Shown here piece after piece: positions 1 through 13,065 of a stretch of 64,000 nucleotides of DNA. The notes under the pieces are model-generated. The model was not told where the DNA came from. It did not search any database and was given only the letters and a program-made list of their open reading frames with translations. The stretch is from Antedon bifida (taxonomy: Eukaryota > Echinodermata > Crinoidea > Comatulida > Antedonidae): assembly GCA_963402885.1 (NCBI GenBank), contig OY727102.1:3162001-3226000 (forward strand), read 5' to 3'. The position numbers and the translations under genes are program-made. Positions within the stretch are counted from its first letter, which is position 1. Each line of letters opens with the position of its first letter.

Positions 1-42
1 CATCAATCATACATTGAACGATGTAGGTTTGGCTTGCCTTAC

Positions 43-3000
43 CTCTTTGCAAAAAGCTGGCTGTGGTCTATCTATCAGCCTGGTAATACCTCTCTCATCT
101 TTGCTCATTTCATCTCTGCGTGTTATTTGAAACTGTTGAAAAATACAATAGTCAATCATCAGGAATTATTGTGGTTATTATTAACGTTTAAAATTTGCTA
201 TATTTATAAATTAGAAAGTTCCTAAAATAGGCGAAAGAAATTATACATAAATAGTTTGTTTTAAATGAATAAATTATGGAATTTTCTATATTATAAATGT
301 GATTTACTAACAGAAACAAATGGTCAGAAGAGATAAATAATATTGGACTCCATTACTCTCATAGGTAGGTTTACTTTTGTAACCAACGAGGCAATATGTT
401 AAACTGCGGCACATTCGAGGAGTGCAAATAACGAGGTATAGTGTTAACACTGTCACTGTCGCTTTGCTAATGATTGCTAATAATATGCCTGGCTGCCAAT
501 ATGATCAAATGGGACTGCTAAGCCTGAGCAATTGTAACATCTTACACAATTTAGTTTGTATGTGTGTATTTACCATCATTTGTGTTAATATTATGCACAT
601 CTTGCCAATTACAGGATGAGTAAAATTATATCTTAATTGAGGCTAATCATCATGTAATTTGCAAATGATTGCTGTTTAGTGTGTGTTAGAAACATTCTTT
701 GTACGTATGTGCTCAGATTTTGACTTAGAACTTTGGTGTGGTGATGATGGCCAAAAATAAATACGCACCTTCAATGCATTAACTTGTCGTCTTCTTTGCT
801 TGCTATCCTCTTTATGTTCAACGGCACCAAAACTGACAACGTGATTATCAAATCCAAAATCACTACGATTTTGGTATAATTGAAAATCATCACTTCTCCT
901 CCCTTGAATCTTCGAGAGGTGTAAGAACTCAACAATCAACATGTGGTAGACGGCGTCAGGAAGAAAGTCCATAGGTTTGGGGGTAGTCAAATAGATCGAC
1001 ACCATGTTACTCGAATCTTCCTTTACTTCCAAAGCATCGTCATTAATTTGTATCCGAGAAGGAACCAGGAACACTCGGTCGCTGTCATTTTCTCGTTCCT
1101 CTTCCTATAAAAGAGATTTTGTTCACTACTTATTATTGAATAAAAAAATGTCTCCCGATGCTTCCGCCATTGAGGCCTGTTGTAAGATAATTTATGTGAC
1201 TAAAATGTTGTAGAAATTGCAGAATGTCATTAAGAATTAGAAGTATCCATATTGAAAGCAATTTAAACTGGCTATTCAATTTGTTCATGTTTTATTTATA
1301 ACCCCCAGTGTAAATTCATAAATGGTTAAGAAGCACCAAAAGCTCACCGTCACAGTTTGCGTTTCGAATACAAGTTGAAACATTTTCAATATATCTAAGA
1401 AGATATTCAAGTAACTTTCATCTAATTCAATCAATTTCCTCCATAAATGACGTACTAATTCCTCTTCCAGAATTCCCTGAACACTAAACCTTTCCCATAA
1501 TTGATTTAATCTTGACCACTATAAAAAATAACATACTACAAAAATTAATAGATAATTAATATAAATCATAAAACCCATGTATAAATTACAATATTATATA
1601 CATACAGTACATACAGTACTAGCATTAGTTCATTGTATTTTGATCAAAATATACTATTTTTTGGATTCATGTTTATGCTTAGACAGTCTTAATAAAGGCA
1701 TGCAGTAACGGAGACGTCAACACAATAAATGGCTTTTTAACGTTATGATAATTCCATTTTTTTTTTCACATCTCATTCTAAACAAAGTTGACAAGATGGT
1801 AACTTACCTTTACGCCGATGCCGTCTGGTATTTTGTCAGTGAAGATTTCTGTCACCATTTCAACCATCGTTTGTAAATTTATTAGCACTACATGCTTTAA
1901 TTTCTCTTCATTCTTAGAGTACAGGATATTACCTGTGTCATTCAGGTAGTCCAGAACCAGAGTTAGTTCTGTATCAGCAATTTCACATTCATTTGCGATT
2001 TTGGTTATCTAGAAGAAGGTGGTAATAGAACACTTTCAATAAATGATATTTGATAAATAAACTACATATTGATTTTCGAACGCGCAATCAACTAAACATC
2101 CTATACCTCTCTTGTTGCGCGTTCAACACTGCATTCGCATTTTAGAAGTGAAGGAGACAATCTATCACACTTCCGGGTCATAAATACAAACAATTTAAAT
2201 CTCTTTTCAGATATTAAATTACTAAAATTTTAAAAACATAACTTGATTGAAAGAAAAACATTGCGACGATTTAACTTTTAGTTACAATTTACCTCATTTA
2301 AGGACAACAACAGCTTTATTTTACCAAGTTCTTGAATCTTGGTCTGGAAATCAACCCATTTGATTGGAATCTTTCTTTTCATCTCATTCATGAAAACTCC
2401 AATTCTTTTTTTGAGTTTCTCAATTCCTCTACGAGATTTGCTATCTACCATGTATATCTCAGGATCTACGTGTTTTTCGTATGGTGTGTCTTTGATAGCT
2501 TCAAGTATTTCTTGACCCATAGCCTCAATCTGTAATATCAAACATAATTAAACATGTATTCACATAACCAGTACAATATACTGTATATATAAATTATACT
2601 ATAAGTCCAATATAGTCGATGAGAGAATACAGTTTCTTCTTATTGATGGCACCATTATTAAATGTATTACTGATAGAAATATTATGTTGTGAATTAAAAT
2701 TCATTACAGCGTTGATTCTAAAAATATGTTGCATCTATTGGTGTAAAATGTATTTCTAATCTTAAAATGTATTTCAAACAGCATTATCTTTTGGTGATCT
2801 TTTAATAGTATTCTTATTATTTTCATTCATTTCTCTTTTAGGGTAGAGAAAGTGAAGGTAAAAAAGCTAATCCTCTCAAATCTAAATATACATAACTTAT
2901 CTTTAAAATAAATGTTATCAAGCTTACCTTGGCAATTTTCTCAGCTTCGTTTCTTCCTTTAACTTTGTCTTTGTGAGTAGCGACTAGTATAATGGGCGGT

Positions 3001-6000
3001 AAAACTACACCGTTTAAGCTTCTCTCTATGCTAGGCCAATACCGCACCACGGCGTATTCATAAATGGACCTTATCCAGAAAACAGTCATTCCCAAATTCG
3101 TCATTCCCAAAAATCCCTGAAAACAATAAACAACTGTACAATAACTATAATTTACAGGCACAATACATTCTAAACAGCCAGTCATTACCGCAAATTAAAT
3201 TACTTTTGAAACGGTAAGAAGAGGAAACTTCGGCTTGACTGCTGGGGCACAATGGCTTGGAGTAACAACTTTCCCTTATAATTCAAAAGAAGACAAATCA
3301 TAATATATAAATTTACACAATCTTTTGGAGCTTTCTTCTTGTTGGTACTTTGATTTACATCCCTTATTTTTACCATCTCATGGAGTCCATCTACTGCACT
3401 GAACACTACAATGTACGTAACGCCTCCTGTCAGGAACAACTAAACGGAATAAAGTGTACTTTAATCAAGTAATTGGACGGCAAACCACACAAATAACACT
3501 GATACCTCCCGCTTCTACCTTCGACCTAAACTTGTTATCTATATGCCTAAAAGATAAGTCATGCAAAAGATTAAATATTGTTAAAACTTTGACCATGTAT
3601 TGTATGCTACTCACTCGGTGTGTTATATAATATGTCATCTGCCCTGCATAATCCCAAATGCTGCTAATATTCTGAGGTTTAGTAGTTCGGCTCGATGTCT
3701 GCTGCTTGTCTCCTGATGCCCAAAATTTAAATTTATCCAGCACACCAACATTCTGTGTTCTACCGGTATGTGCCGTAGTGTCAAGTTTATCGCTGATTTT
3801 AGTAACAAGTAATTTGTGAATTGGTTCAGGAAACTTCTTTGCCAGTGTATTTCCTCTGTCATCTAAGGCAAATACAACATTATTTGTTTATTTCTATTTC
3901 ATCATTAAAAATACAAACGATACTGATGATAATTCTGATCGTAATAAAAATACAAAACGGACAATAATAGTTATACCCTTTTCCTCTAGATTCAATTCCT
4001 CCTCTTCTTTTAAAACATCCTACGAATAATCAGAAAGATAAGTTAAAATTTCGTGTAATTCTTTAACAAATAATACTCTAATAATTTGTAATAGAAGAAA
4101 AAAAGTACCATAACTTCAACCGGTTTCTCTATCTGATCAATTACACTGGTTGATGTCGAAGGTGTGCTAGTTTGTCTCTGTAGTAATTGCTTTGCCACAT
4201 AGTCTGTCACTGCTTCTTCTCGTATCTCATTCGATAATTGAATTACTATAAAATACATAATAACGTTACATTACAACAACGTAATATCAAGGAGGAACCT
4301 TCTTTCAACAATCAGGTTTATAATACCAATCTACGGTTAGTCAATTAAATCCCTTGTTTTACTCAATCTTTTCCACTTCATTGATGTTTATTCAAGCTTG
4401 GTACATTTTAGATGGTATAGTATTTTACCATTATCATTATATTATTCCAGGTGGTAATCGGTATATTTTGTTTGTGTACCATTAATTCCTCACACTGAAG
4501 GAGATATGACTACCGAAATATGTATGTGTTTTGTATGTATACAGTATATGTTAAAGCCACCAATACATTCTGATAATGGTCTTCCATCGATGCAATGTCA
4601 TGCTATATAGTAGTAATGAATAATTTTGGACAAATCTGTTTCATTAGTTCTAGTTCGCAATAAAGAACTAATTTTGAAAATAACCAACCAAGAAGCTGTT
4701 GTTTTACAATAACAATATACTTTTTCAATACCGTCAATATTGTGTTCCTGCCACTTTTGGTAATCGTCCCCTGACGCTTCAACCAGTGTGTTTGCGACAA
4801 CTATTCCGTCGGTAGACTTTTCCTTGGGATCGAATCTAAACGATAATAAACATTACTAAACAGTCATAATATAATGTTTACGTAATTATTATTGAAATTA
4901 ACTGTGTCAAGCATGTTGACTGTGTGCTTTACAATGGCAAGGCCAATTTACACAGACGAGAGGTAAACGGTAAGTGGTATGGTAAGCGGAAAACCGCGTA
5001 GGTTGTCCCATTTACACAGCGCGCGGAATTCGTGAGCGGTGTGGGGGAAAGTAGGTGCTTGTAGGCCTCGAGGCTACTGCATGTTGCTAACACGGCCCGG
5101 ACTAGAATAATATGACTCAGTATGCCTAGAGCAGTAGCCTACCACACACAGACCTATATTTTAGAGGGACGTGTTGCCTAATAGGCCTAATGTCTTATTT
5201 TTATGCAAACAATCATTCACGTCGTATTTGTTTGTATGAATAATAAGAAGCTCCAATACTAGGCTAAGCCTGCTACGGCACTGGTAGCCTATTTATTGTC
5301 TTCTTGGACTCGACGGACTAACACAAAAAAGTTATTGATAGATGACGTCACATCAATCATGTCGTTGATTGGCCAGAATCCAAAATTACCGCGAGTGATC
5401 TTGACAAAGTAGAATCCTGTTAAACAGTTTAGAGACATTTTTGGTACATGTCTATACTATGAAACTCAAGTATAGGCTTTCAATTGTCTTACACATAATT
5501 CACTAAAATTACTAACTTGTTCTTATGTTAGATCTTGGATTAAAATTCGCTATAAAATCTGTACTATTAACGATTGAAAGAATGATTCTATACGCAATAA
5601 ATTCTGAATTATTAACATATTTTACCTATTCAGTAGAATAATCTATACATATCATAAACAAACATACCTTTTTCCAAGAATAGCTTTCACGCAACTTGTT
5701 TTGCCAGCTCCTTCTTTCCCAAGGAACATACTTCTTGAATTGACTATTGTAACTGTACCATTTTCTAGAGCCTCTTTGAAAACTGCAGTTGCTTCCTTAC
5801 CTCTTGCTATTATTTCAGCTGGAACTGGACTCTCTAAGACACAAATATTGATAATAAATTATTGGTGATGCATTTATATTATAAAAGTAAAAGATCATTT
5901 TTCCGGAAATAACAAACTGTTATATTAAATTAATTGTTCAGACTGTAAGCATTTGGACCAGTGGTATGATTACTATGTAAGAATTAGCAATTGTATATCA

Positions 6001-9000
6001 AATGTTTAATTTATTAGGATGCGTCTTTAAATCATGTTAAAGCTTAGAATCAAACATAGAATAATCAGTAATAAATAAATGCCTCAAGCACGTCATTATA
6101 CTATCCATATCATCACTAACAACTTATCTTGTTGTTTGCTATGATTCAATGACTGTAGTTATTTAGTGTCGTTTTTGGATCCAGATTTTTTAATTGTATA
6201 GAACTTTTCAAGTTTAAAAACGTTTTAATTCTTATTTTTTCCAGCAAAATGGCACAATACCACATTGATAAACCAGCTTATCTTGAAGTTTTCATGATTC
6301 AGTAAACGTTTCAACAGGATTTGAATTACCATCGGTTTAATAGGTAATAACAAACCTATCATGGACAGTTACGCTTGTTTTTCTCTTTTGTGGGAGCAGC
6401 CCACTTTTATTGCAATGATAAACAATACGATAAAGGTTATATCTGTCTATCTATCTATCTATCTATCTATCTATCAATGAATATTTAAGTGATATTACAC
6501 AGTCTGAGGTTAAAAGATAATAGAAAATATTTTGATATTTTGTTGAAATCTAAATATGATAAAACAAATAAGTATACAGAGAAAATTTATATTACAGAGC
6601 TAAAACGATATAAACATTGATATTCAATATTAAAAATTGAGATTCGGTAAAATAATGATAAAATGGATTGCATTATAAGATTATGCTTTGTTTGTTACGT
6701 TTCATTGAACCTCATGTATTCACACACCTACTTTATATTTTCCAACAATACCGTAAATTAACAATACATAACAATGTCAGGTGTAAAAAATCTACTTGCC
6801 TTCCATAAATTGTATGAGCTCTCCTTTCTTTTCATTTTTAGTTTTTTCATCATACTTTGAACACTCATTTTCATTATACAGATCAATCGGTGTTTTGTTA
6901 CCCTAAACAAATAATAAATGCAAACATGTTTACAAAACTATTTCGTAATCAATTAAAGTAATCAATCAAGTAAAATAAATTATTCGTTATAGGGCTAGCC
7001 TACTTATAATAGTTAAAACACCAAATAGTGTTAATTAATAGCATACAGTAATACTTATAAATATAAGACCGATTCAATTTAATAGGAATACACAGTTTGG
7101 TTTCTGCAAATTATGTAAGCCTAACAATCATAAAGTAGAAAATACAGACCACTTTTTATATTAATGTGCAAAACGTGCTACTATGACAGACTTACATTTT
7201 AATTCACGTATATGGTCTTGTATATTTTGGGTATGATCATTTTTGGACATTTTTTCTAATGGTACTATTGAAAAGCAACATTATGTACTACTTGATGACC
7301 TTTTAATATTATTTCCTTGTAAACAATACTTAACTACTGCATAGAGGTATAGAAATACTATACTAAGAGTGACCGCCCATCACGTAAATTAATAACTTTA
7401 AGTATTATTTATTTATTTTATCTACATTATTAATAAATACTTTTTCTAATAGTTTCAATATTTGATAGTCTTGAAAAATTATCTACATTGATTTAAGTAT
7501 TTTGTGGCTGCAATACTAAATTTATTTATTTAAATTTACCTACTGATCGTTTTTATTAATTTTTTAATTGTTATGTAATTTATTTTTGTAACTGCATTGT
7601 TAATGTTAGAACGCACCGTTGCATAAGCGTATGCCTCTGATCCAAAAACGTAGTGTTCGAATAAAGTTTGACTGAAACCATTATTTTTAATAATCGGATG
7701 TTAATGCTAACGGAGAAACAGGTTATATTCAATCACTGTGTAATTTTATTTTAAATCTTTCTATCTGTGAATCTCACGTTAATGACTTTCATCCTCATCA
7801 TACTGTAGCTTCTGTACTCAAATTGAAGTCTAGCTACTGTTTTATCACAACATTTATACAACATTTAAATTATGCAATCTACTGTAATCATTAAATAAAA
7901 AAAAAATCATTAATTTATTATAATTCTATAATATTGATGATTACATAGTGTGTTCTAATTGATTTTAATTTGAGTAAAAACTAATCCTTAATTTAATAAT
8001 ATAATTATATATAATTACATAGCGTATTGTTGAACACGATGCTCCATACGTCATCAGGCAGATGGCAGTATCATGATGTTGCTTGTAAGTTAAATGCGAT
8101 GCATCGAGACAACTATGCAATGGTGTGTAGCCATTCTGTAATTAAATAGCAAAATAGTAAGTTAATCAATGTCAATAACGTGTTCTATAACTATTCACAA
8201 GAAAACATACCCCTATAATTTTAATATTTTCGGCACTAGTTCTCTATTGTACGTACGGGCAGAGATTAATCTGATAAATTGGTGTTGTACAGTGGATTGT
8301 GGAACAGTTAGGGATCAATAACACTCTTATAAGGGTTGAGAGTAGATGGAAGAGAGGAAGGCGTACATGAAAACGATTGCATTTTTATTTAATCCTAATT
8401 GCCTAAAGGTCAATTTACACTAGAACGATGACGATCGACGATAAAAAGATAAACATAAACAAAAGAAATTAGAAGATTTTTCATTCTGTATATAAAATAA
8501 CCATTTATGCTGTCTTTGACGAAAATAATATTGCTCATGTCCAATCAAATGACGCCATGATTAGTAAGAGCAATAATATCGCACCGATACAACGATGTTA
8601 TTGTTCTTATTGATCATGACGTCATTTTATCAATCATAAATGGTTATTTTATAGTTCTAGAATGAAAACTTAGTTTCCTTTGTTTTATGTAAGGAAAGGG
8701 TTATGTTCATTTTTTATCGTCGATTGTTATCGTCCTAGTGTGTAAGCAGTCTTTAAACTACATACAATAATAGGCAATCTGATTTACATTATTATGTTAG
8801 TTTGCTTATAGAAATGCATTTACATAGAACATTATGTTTGTGACCATGACATTAAAACATTATCTTATCTTATATAACCATATAGCATTGAACGTCGATC
8901 GTCTACCTTTTAAATGTATTTTAAAGCAAGTTGTTTTATTAATGTGTACTCTACTCACCCTTCCTACTGTATTCACGTGTTTTCTGTTTCGTTCTAAAAC

Positions 9001-12000
9001 ATGTTTCAATGCGATCGAGTACCCTCTGTCTGATAAGCAATGAACGATAGTAGGAAACAACTGTGAACAAACAACAAAATTACATAAAAAAATCGTCACA
9101 TATAAAATAACATAACGTATAACGATACTTAACATATTTGTTTTAATTAACTGTCTTCAGGTCTGTGCACTGTAGGTAGGAAGGACAGAATTTTTACTGT
9201 TTCTGAAGTTCAACCTACACTGGGAAAGAGTATGTTACTTCTTTTCCATTAATAAAAGACCCAACAACCGTGGGAACTAAACATATATGATTTGCAAGAT
9301 TAAGGAGGATGTCCAAGATCAAGGTAAATCAATGTATACGCAATAGTTGTGTACTTTTCTATATGATTGTCCTTACATAAGTTGACGAGTTGGAGTATTC
9401 CAGGCAAACATCTGATGCTTGAGCAATCAGCTGAATTACTACGTTTTCTGGAATACCATACCGCAACACACCTCTCATTAATAACGTGTAATTATCCTAA
9501 CAAGAAAAAACATACATAGTACTACATTAAAGTGACTCATTGCGTATATGGATTATGTACAGGTTTTAATTTGTTTTGAAGAGAGACATTACAAAAAATA
9601 ATTATGCATAAAATATATACCATAATCATCATTATTGAATTATGAATATCCTTTGAATTATAATTTTCTTTTTCCTTATTCTTAAATATTTTATTAAGAA
9701 AAAAGCGTACTGTTGTGAATAAAAATTGTTTTATATTTGATATTATGATATTGTATGCATAATTTACTTTTAAAATTCCATGTTGATAATACATATGCCT
9801 ACCTATCTATTGTGTAAATCATTATTATTGTATGGAATATAACAGTTAATTATATCTCAACTGAGGATTATAGTATATGTATTACTATTTCAGTACAGCT
9901 ATTAATTATTGCTTCGTTCCCACGCGTAACCTTTCGTAGCCTACGCGTTGGGCATTGTTTTATGATGGCAAACCCACGAAGTATTGTCTTTTGATCGCGA
10001 TCCCACGCGCTTCCACGAAAGGTATTGTTTTTTCATCGCGTTACCACGCGTTCCCATGTGATACGACGGGAAGGTATTGTTTTTGGATCGCGATATTACA
10101 AGAGGCTTTGTTTTGCTATGCCTCCGATGGAAGGGTTGAATATACGCCATTATTACCAGCTATCAAAAGAGAACAATGCCAATATAATAACCACCTTGTA
10201 TCGACGAATTCTACCGCTTACAGCAAGGCCCGAGTAGGCCTGCCTAGCTACAGAGACAGGCAGGCCTTGTTGGCTAGGCCCAGAGCCTAGCGATTGTTGA
10301 TATTAAATATTGATAAAAATGCTTCGTTTCATTTCGTCGTACGAGAGTTTCTCTAGAAAAATTGATTTAAATCAATATATTCCATGTTAAATCAATCAGC
10401 CAACACCGCTAAAATAATAATTATATTCTTTGAATAAAATCACATAACCTATGACCCACATTAAAGAGTGCACGGACTGGGAGCGAAAAAAAACACGCGA
10501 AACATCGGTGGTCGAGCGAATTTCATTATCACATGTGATAAAAACAACGCAAATCAAACATGTTGATACTTGTCTGGCGATTACAAATTGGTTAATTGGC
10601 CCACTTCACTGAGGTTCACCGGCCGCATGAGTGCCGTTAGGCCTAGTAGTGGGAAAATGTACATTTTGTTATTAATAATGTCGTCGAATTTAAAACAAAG
10701 CGATACGATGTTAAATTTGATTAACTAGAGGGTGAGCTCGCTTCGCTGGCTCCCCCTCTAAGAAGTGTAGACGATCGTTCTCGGAATGATAATGACTCGG
10801 CGGGTAAAAAGGTTTTAGAAGGACATGCTTGGTAAATAATTGTAGATAACACTCCGATGAAATCTACTAAAAATAGTATAATTGTGTTATAAATATAATA
10901 CAATATTGTTTGTATAAATGTGGATGGGCGTTTTGGTAGTTAGAGGGGGTGGGGGTAATTATTAATTGCAACATGGGCAGAAGTATCCCAGCGTCCTAAC
11001 GGGACACAGATAGCGCACAGTATACATAAAGTCCTGGCAGCTTACTCAAAAACTCGGCTATCGGGGTTTCATTCGATTTCAAACAAAAGCTCTTATCAGT
11101 TCTCTCAATGTAATTTTATATACTTTCCCACAATATACTATATGTTTTATGAATATATTGAATTTGATCTTTATGTACTACTATACCATACTATTATACT
11201 TAACACACGCGGTCCGAAAATAAACAAAAAACTAAAATGGCTATCGCCACCAATGGCCAACTTAGTTGAAACCAACCATGCAGGAAGTTGCAAGGTGATT
11301 GACACATCTTACCGTGAACCCGGAAATTACTTCTACCGCGCGTAGAGTTAAAAATCTACCGATGAAATCATACATTTTGTTATAAAACTCCTAAACTTCC
11401 TAAGATAGAAATATGGAACAATATCGTAATAGTGGAAACTAATGTTAACAAATCTAAGTTTCGCGGTACATCTGATATAGATAAGGTAGGTATCCAAGGC
11501 GGAGATTTGTCCCGAAGATTTTCCATTGTGCTCGTCTATGTCAGAATTAACCATAATTTATAATGATATAGATTCTATATAATATGTACGGTCAGCAGAG
11601 ACAGGCCTGCCATAAGATTAATATACAAAACATTCGTGAAGGTTGAATCCAAACAAGGCAATCTTGATTGCCTTGTTCCAAATAACGTACATGTTTCATT
11701 TGTATAAATCAACACATTTTTTAAGGCTAATCATTTGATATAAAACAACAACCTACCATGTCTGACATAGTATTTACAAGGTGTGGTTCGGATGCACACA
11801 GTCGTTCAACTTCTGGCCATTTCTGTGAAACAATAGCTTGCCACAATTTGTTCCTGTTAAATAACGTGTAAACAAAACATAAAGCTTGTCAGAAAAGAAT
11901 GAATATGAAGGTGAGGTGATCATTGAGCACTTGTTGGTTTTATTATTATTGTTATTATCGTATAGAGTATATATTCTATGGCACCAATCAGCACCATTAG

Positions 12001-12664
12001 CATATACTGTATGCATCAGGTGATAGGATTGCATATATCAATATTTTGCGGTCATATTTAACGTATGTGCATGTTTTTTTTTAAATTGAATATCAATAAA
12101 ATTATAAAAATGATCACCTATAATTCGTCAAAGTGACGAATTAAATTCTAGTTATTATTGTTATTATCAATGAAAGGATAACATAGCTCGAGCGTGAGTG
12201 GCCGAGCGGTTAAGACAGTGGAACCGTAACACGTACGTCCATAACATCGGCAAGGTTTCGAGTCTCACTCGCTCCATGGTTCTGGTGGTAGAAAAAGTCA
12301 TCTCGGATAAGGACTATAACGTAGGTCCAGCGTACACATCTGGCTCATGTGCACTTAAAGAACCTAGTACATCTTTCGAGACGAGTAGGGGGTTACCCCG
12401 GTGTACTAGTTCACACACAGTCACTGTCACAAACTCATCATAATACACTGGGCCCTCTGGGAGAACAGTCTTAGACTGAAGAGGCTACCCAGTATAAAGA
12501 ATAAATAAATAAATAAATAAAGATCATACATAATTATATGAAAGGTGATCAAAATGAAAGGTGATCATAATGAAAGCTGGTGATCAAAATTAAAGGTGAT
12601 CAAAATGAAAGATTAACATGAACAACGAATCGTGAACTTACTCACTAGCCGGAATACTCTCCAT
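43..12664 (-). CDS. Gene 1: ankyrin-ROC-COR(-DED) ROCO-family protein, 3' part beyond window
   Basis: Hand-spliced exons (5' to 3' on the minus strand): 12642-12664, 11757-11853, 9377-9496, 8959-9060, 8019-8135, 6800-6902, 5668-5833, 4732-4835, 4109-4245, 3977-4019, 3615-3862, 3317-3439, 2928-3116, 2293-2529, 1808-2008, 1348-1518, 769-1104, 43-132. Phases agree at every junction, giving 869 open codons. The last three exons (post-COR module and tandem DED) seen in the two sister genes lie left of the window. The start is MESIPASE; exons 2-6 encode ankyrin-type repeats (for example NGYTPLHSC). Exon 7 has the P-loop GKEGAGKT, exon 8 the switch I-like STDGI, exon 11 the G3 motif WDYAGQ, exon 13 the G4 motif THKD; exons 15-18 are COR. 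Exon 6 ends in a GC donor (G|GCAAGT). The exon 8/9 junction is the least certain: I chose a GTATTG donor because it restores phase. Known ROCO proteins use ROC-COR as a dimerising GTPase module; a sensor or signalling role is inferred. A second exon 1 candidate lies at 15870-15892. Confidence 0.85.
4938..5410. other. Copy-specific insertion in gene 1 intron 7
   Basis: About 470 bp with several AGGCCTA words, present only in gene 1; genes 2 and 3 continue directly with AGGCAAAGCTTCATCAAAC. It begins GGCCAATTTACACAGACGAG. I could not find clear inverted ends, so the element type is unknown. Confidence 0.45.
6437..6476. repeat. TCTA microsatellite, gene 1 intron 6
   Basis: About nine TCTA units. 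Gene 2 has seven to eight at 32001-32036 in otherwise nearly identical sequence; gene 3 lacks this part of the intron. Confidence 0.9.
8405..8755. mobile_element. MITE with about 40-bp inverted ends, gene 1 intron 4
   Basis: Ends are imperfect inverted repeats rich in TTACACTAG, ACGAT and ATCGACGATAAAAA. The interior is non-coding and contains GTCCAATCAAATGACG. The same insertion is present in genes 2 and 3, so it predates the triplication. Confidence 0.65.
9891..10730. mobile_element. Left part of a CAGTACAGCT inverted-repeat element, gene 1 intron 2
   Basis: Begins CAGTACAGCTATTAATTA and carries subterminal CpG-rich words (CCCACGCGT, GATCGCGAT, CGTTCCCA) alternating with GGTATTGTTTT. The matching right end (AGCTGTACTG) found in genes 2 and 3 is absent. 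Homology stops about 10730 at a short hairpin (AGAGGGTGAGC / GCTCCCCCTCT). Confidence 0.5.
10731..11580. other. Unique segment of gene 1 intron 2
   Basis: Replaces the right half of the CAGTACAGCT element present in genes 2 and 3. It starts at a hairpin with GAGCTCGCTTCGCTGGCTC and contains a G-rich run near 10943-10957. No gene or known repeat recognised. Confidence 0.4.
11958..12151 (+). mobile_element. 194-bp element with hairpin and CTAG 3' end (Helitron-like)
   Basis: Starts TC, ends with a 10-bp stem (TAATTCGTCA / TGACGAATTA, 3-nt loop, 12121-12143) followed by AATTCTAG and a T in the flank, which is the layout of a Helitron 3' end. Gene 3 has an empty site here. The flanks carry a direct repeat TTATTATTGTTATTA, which could be a target duplication (against Helitron) or a microsatellite. 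No coding capacity. Confidence 0.55.
12190..12525 (+). mobile_element. tRNA-derived SINE in gene 1 intron 1
   Basis: The head is tRNA-like (Leu/Ser type): GTGGCCGAGCGGTTAAG is an A-box and GGTTTCGAGTC a B-box-like element, and the ends GAGCG(T/A)G and CTCGCTC pair as an acceptor stem (one mismatch here). A non-tRNA body follows with GGATAAGGACTATAA and GAACCTAGTACATC, then an AATA-repeat tail. The same insertion is present in genes 2 and 3. Confidence 0.8.
12535..12622. repeat. Short 16-bp minisatellite in gene 1 intron 1
   Basis: Four to five units of the AATGAAAGGTGATCA type between the SINE tail and exon 1 of gene 1. Confidence 0.85.
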
Positions 12665-13065
12665 TATTATTGTTGGTTTCGACAAATCTACATTATTTTA
12701 ATTTAATGTGCTTATAAAGAACCCGCTCCATCGTTAGCGTTGTTGGTAAGGTCCATTCAGATTCTATTCTGGTAAACTATTCAACGAACAAATGAGCACG
12801 ACGGAATGCAACACAATTGTTACCCTAAAAATGAGTGGTGCATAACTAATCAACTTGTTATTCTTTTCAGATATAATCTCAGGTGCTTCCTGTATAGGGA
12901 GTTAGTTATTATAATAACAATATACAATAACTTAACACTCAGTTTATTTGTAGTTGTTGAGTAAAGAATGAAAGTGCCATGTTTGTTTGAACAGAACATC
13001 ATACAATGTTATGAATAGCTGGCTTATTTGAATTACAGCCATGCATTTTGCTTAAGCTGCCCCTG
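12665..13065 (-). promoter_or_regulatory. Conserved block upstream of gene 1 exon 1
   Basis: Non-coding sequence directly 5' of the start codon, conserved at all four exon 1 loci. The most constant words are AACCCGCTCCATCGTTAG and, further upstream, TTTTGCTTA. Conservation next to exon 1 suggests 5' UTR and core promoter, but no TATA box or start site is demonstrated. Its closest relative is the gene 3 block, not the nearer 15.9-kb block. Confidence 0.35.

Noticed and set aside
8834..9043. Plus-strand open frame repeated in all three genes (also 34322 and 56764)
   Set aside because: It is the antisense of ankyrin exon 4 and an adjoining intron; no independent coding signal.
12190..12280. Functional tRNA gene
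   Set aside because: The acceptor-like stem and A/B boxes are present, but the anticodon arm is degenerate, and the sequence continues into a SINE body with an AATA tail at three paralogous sites.
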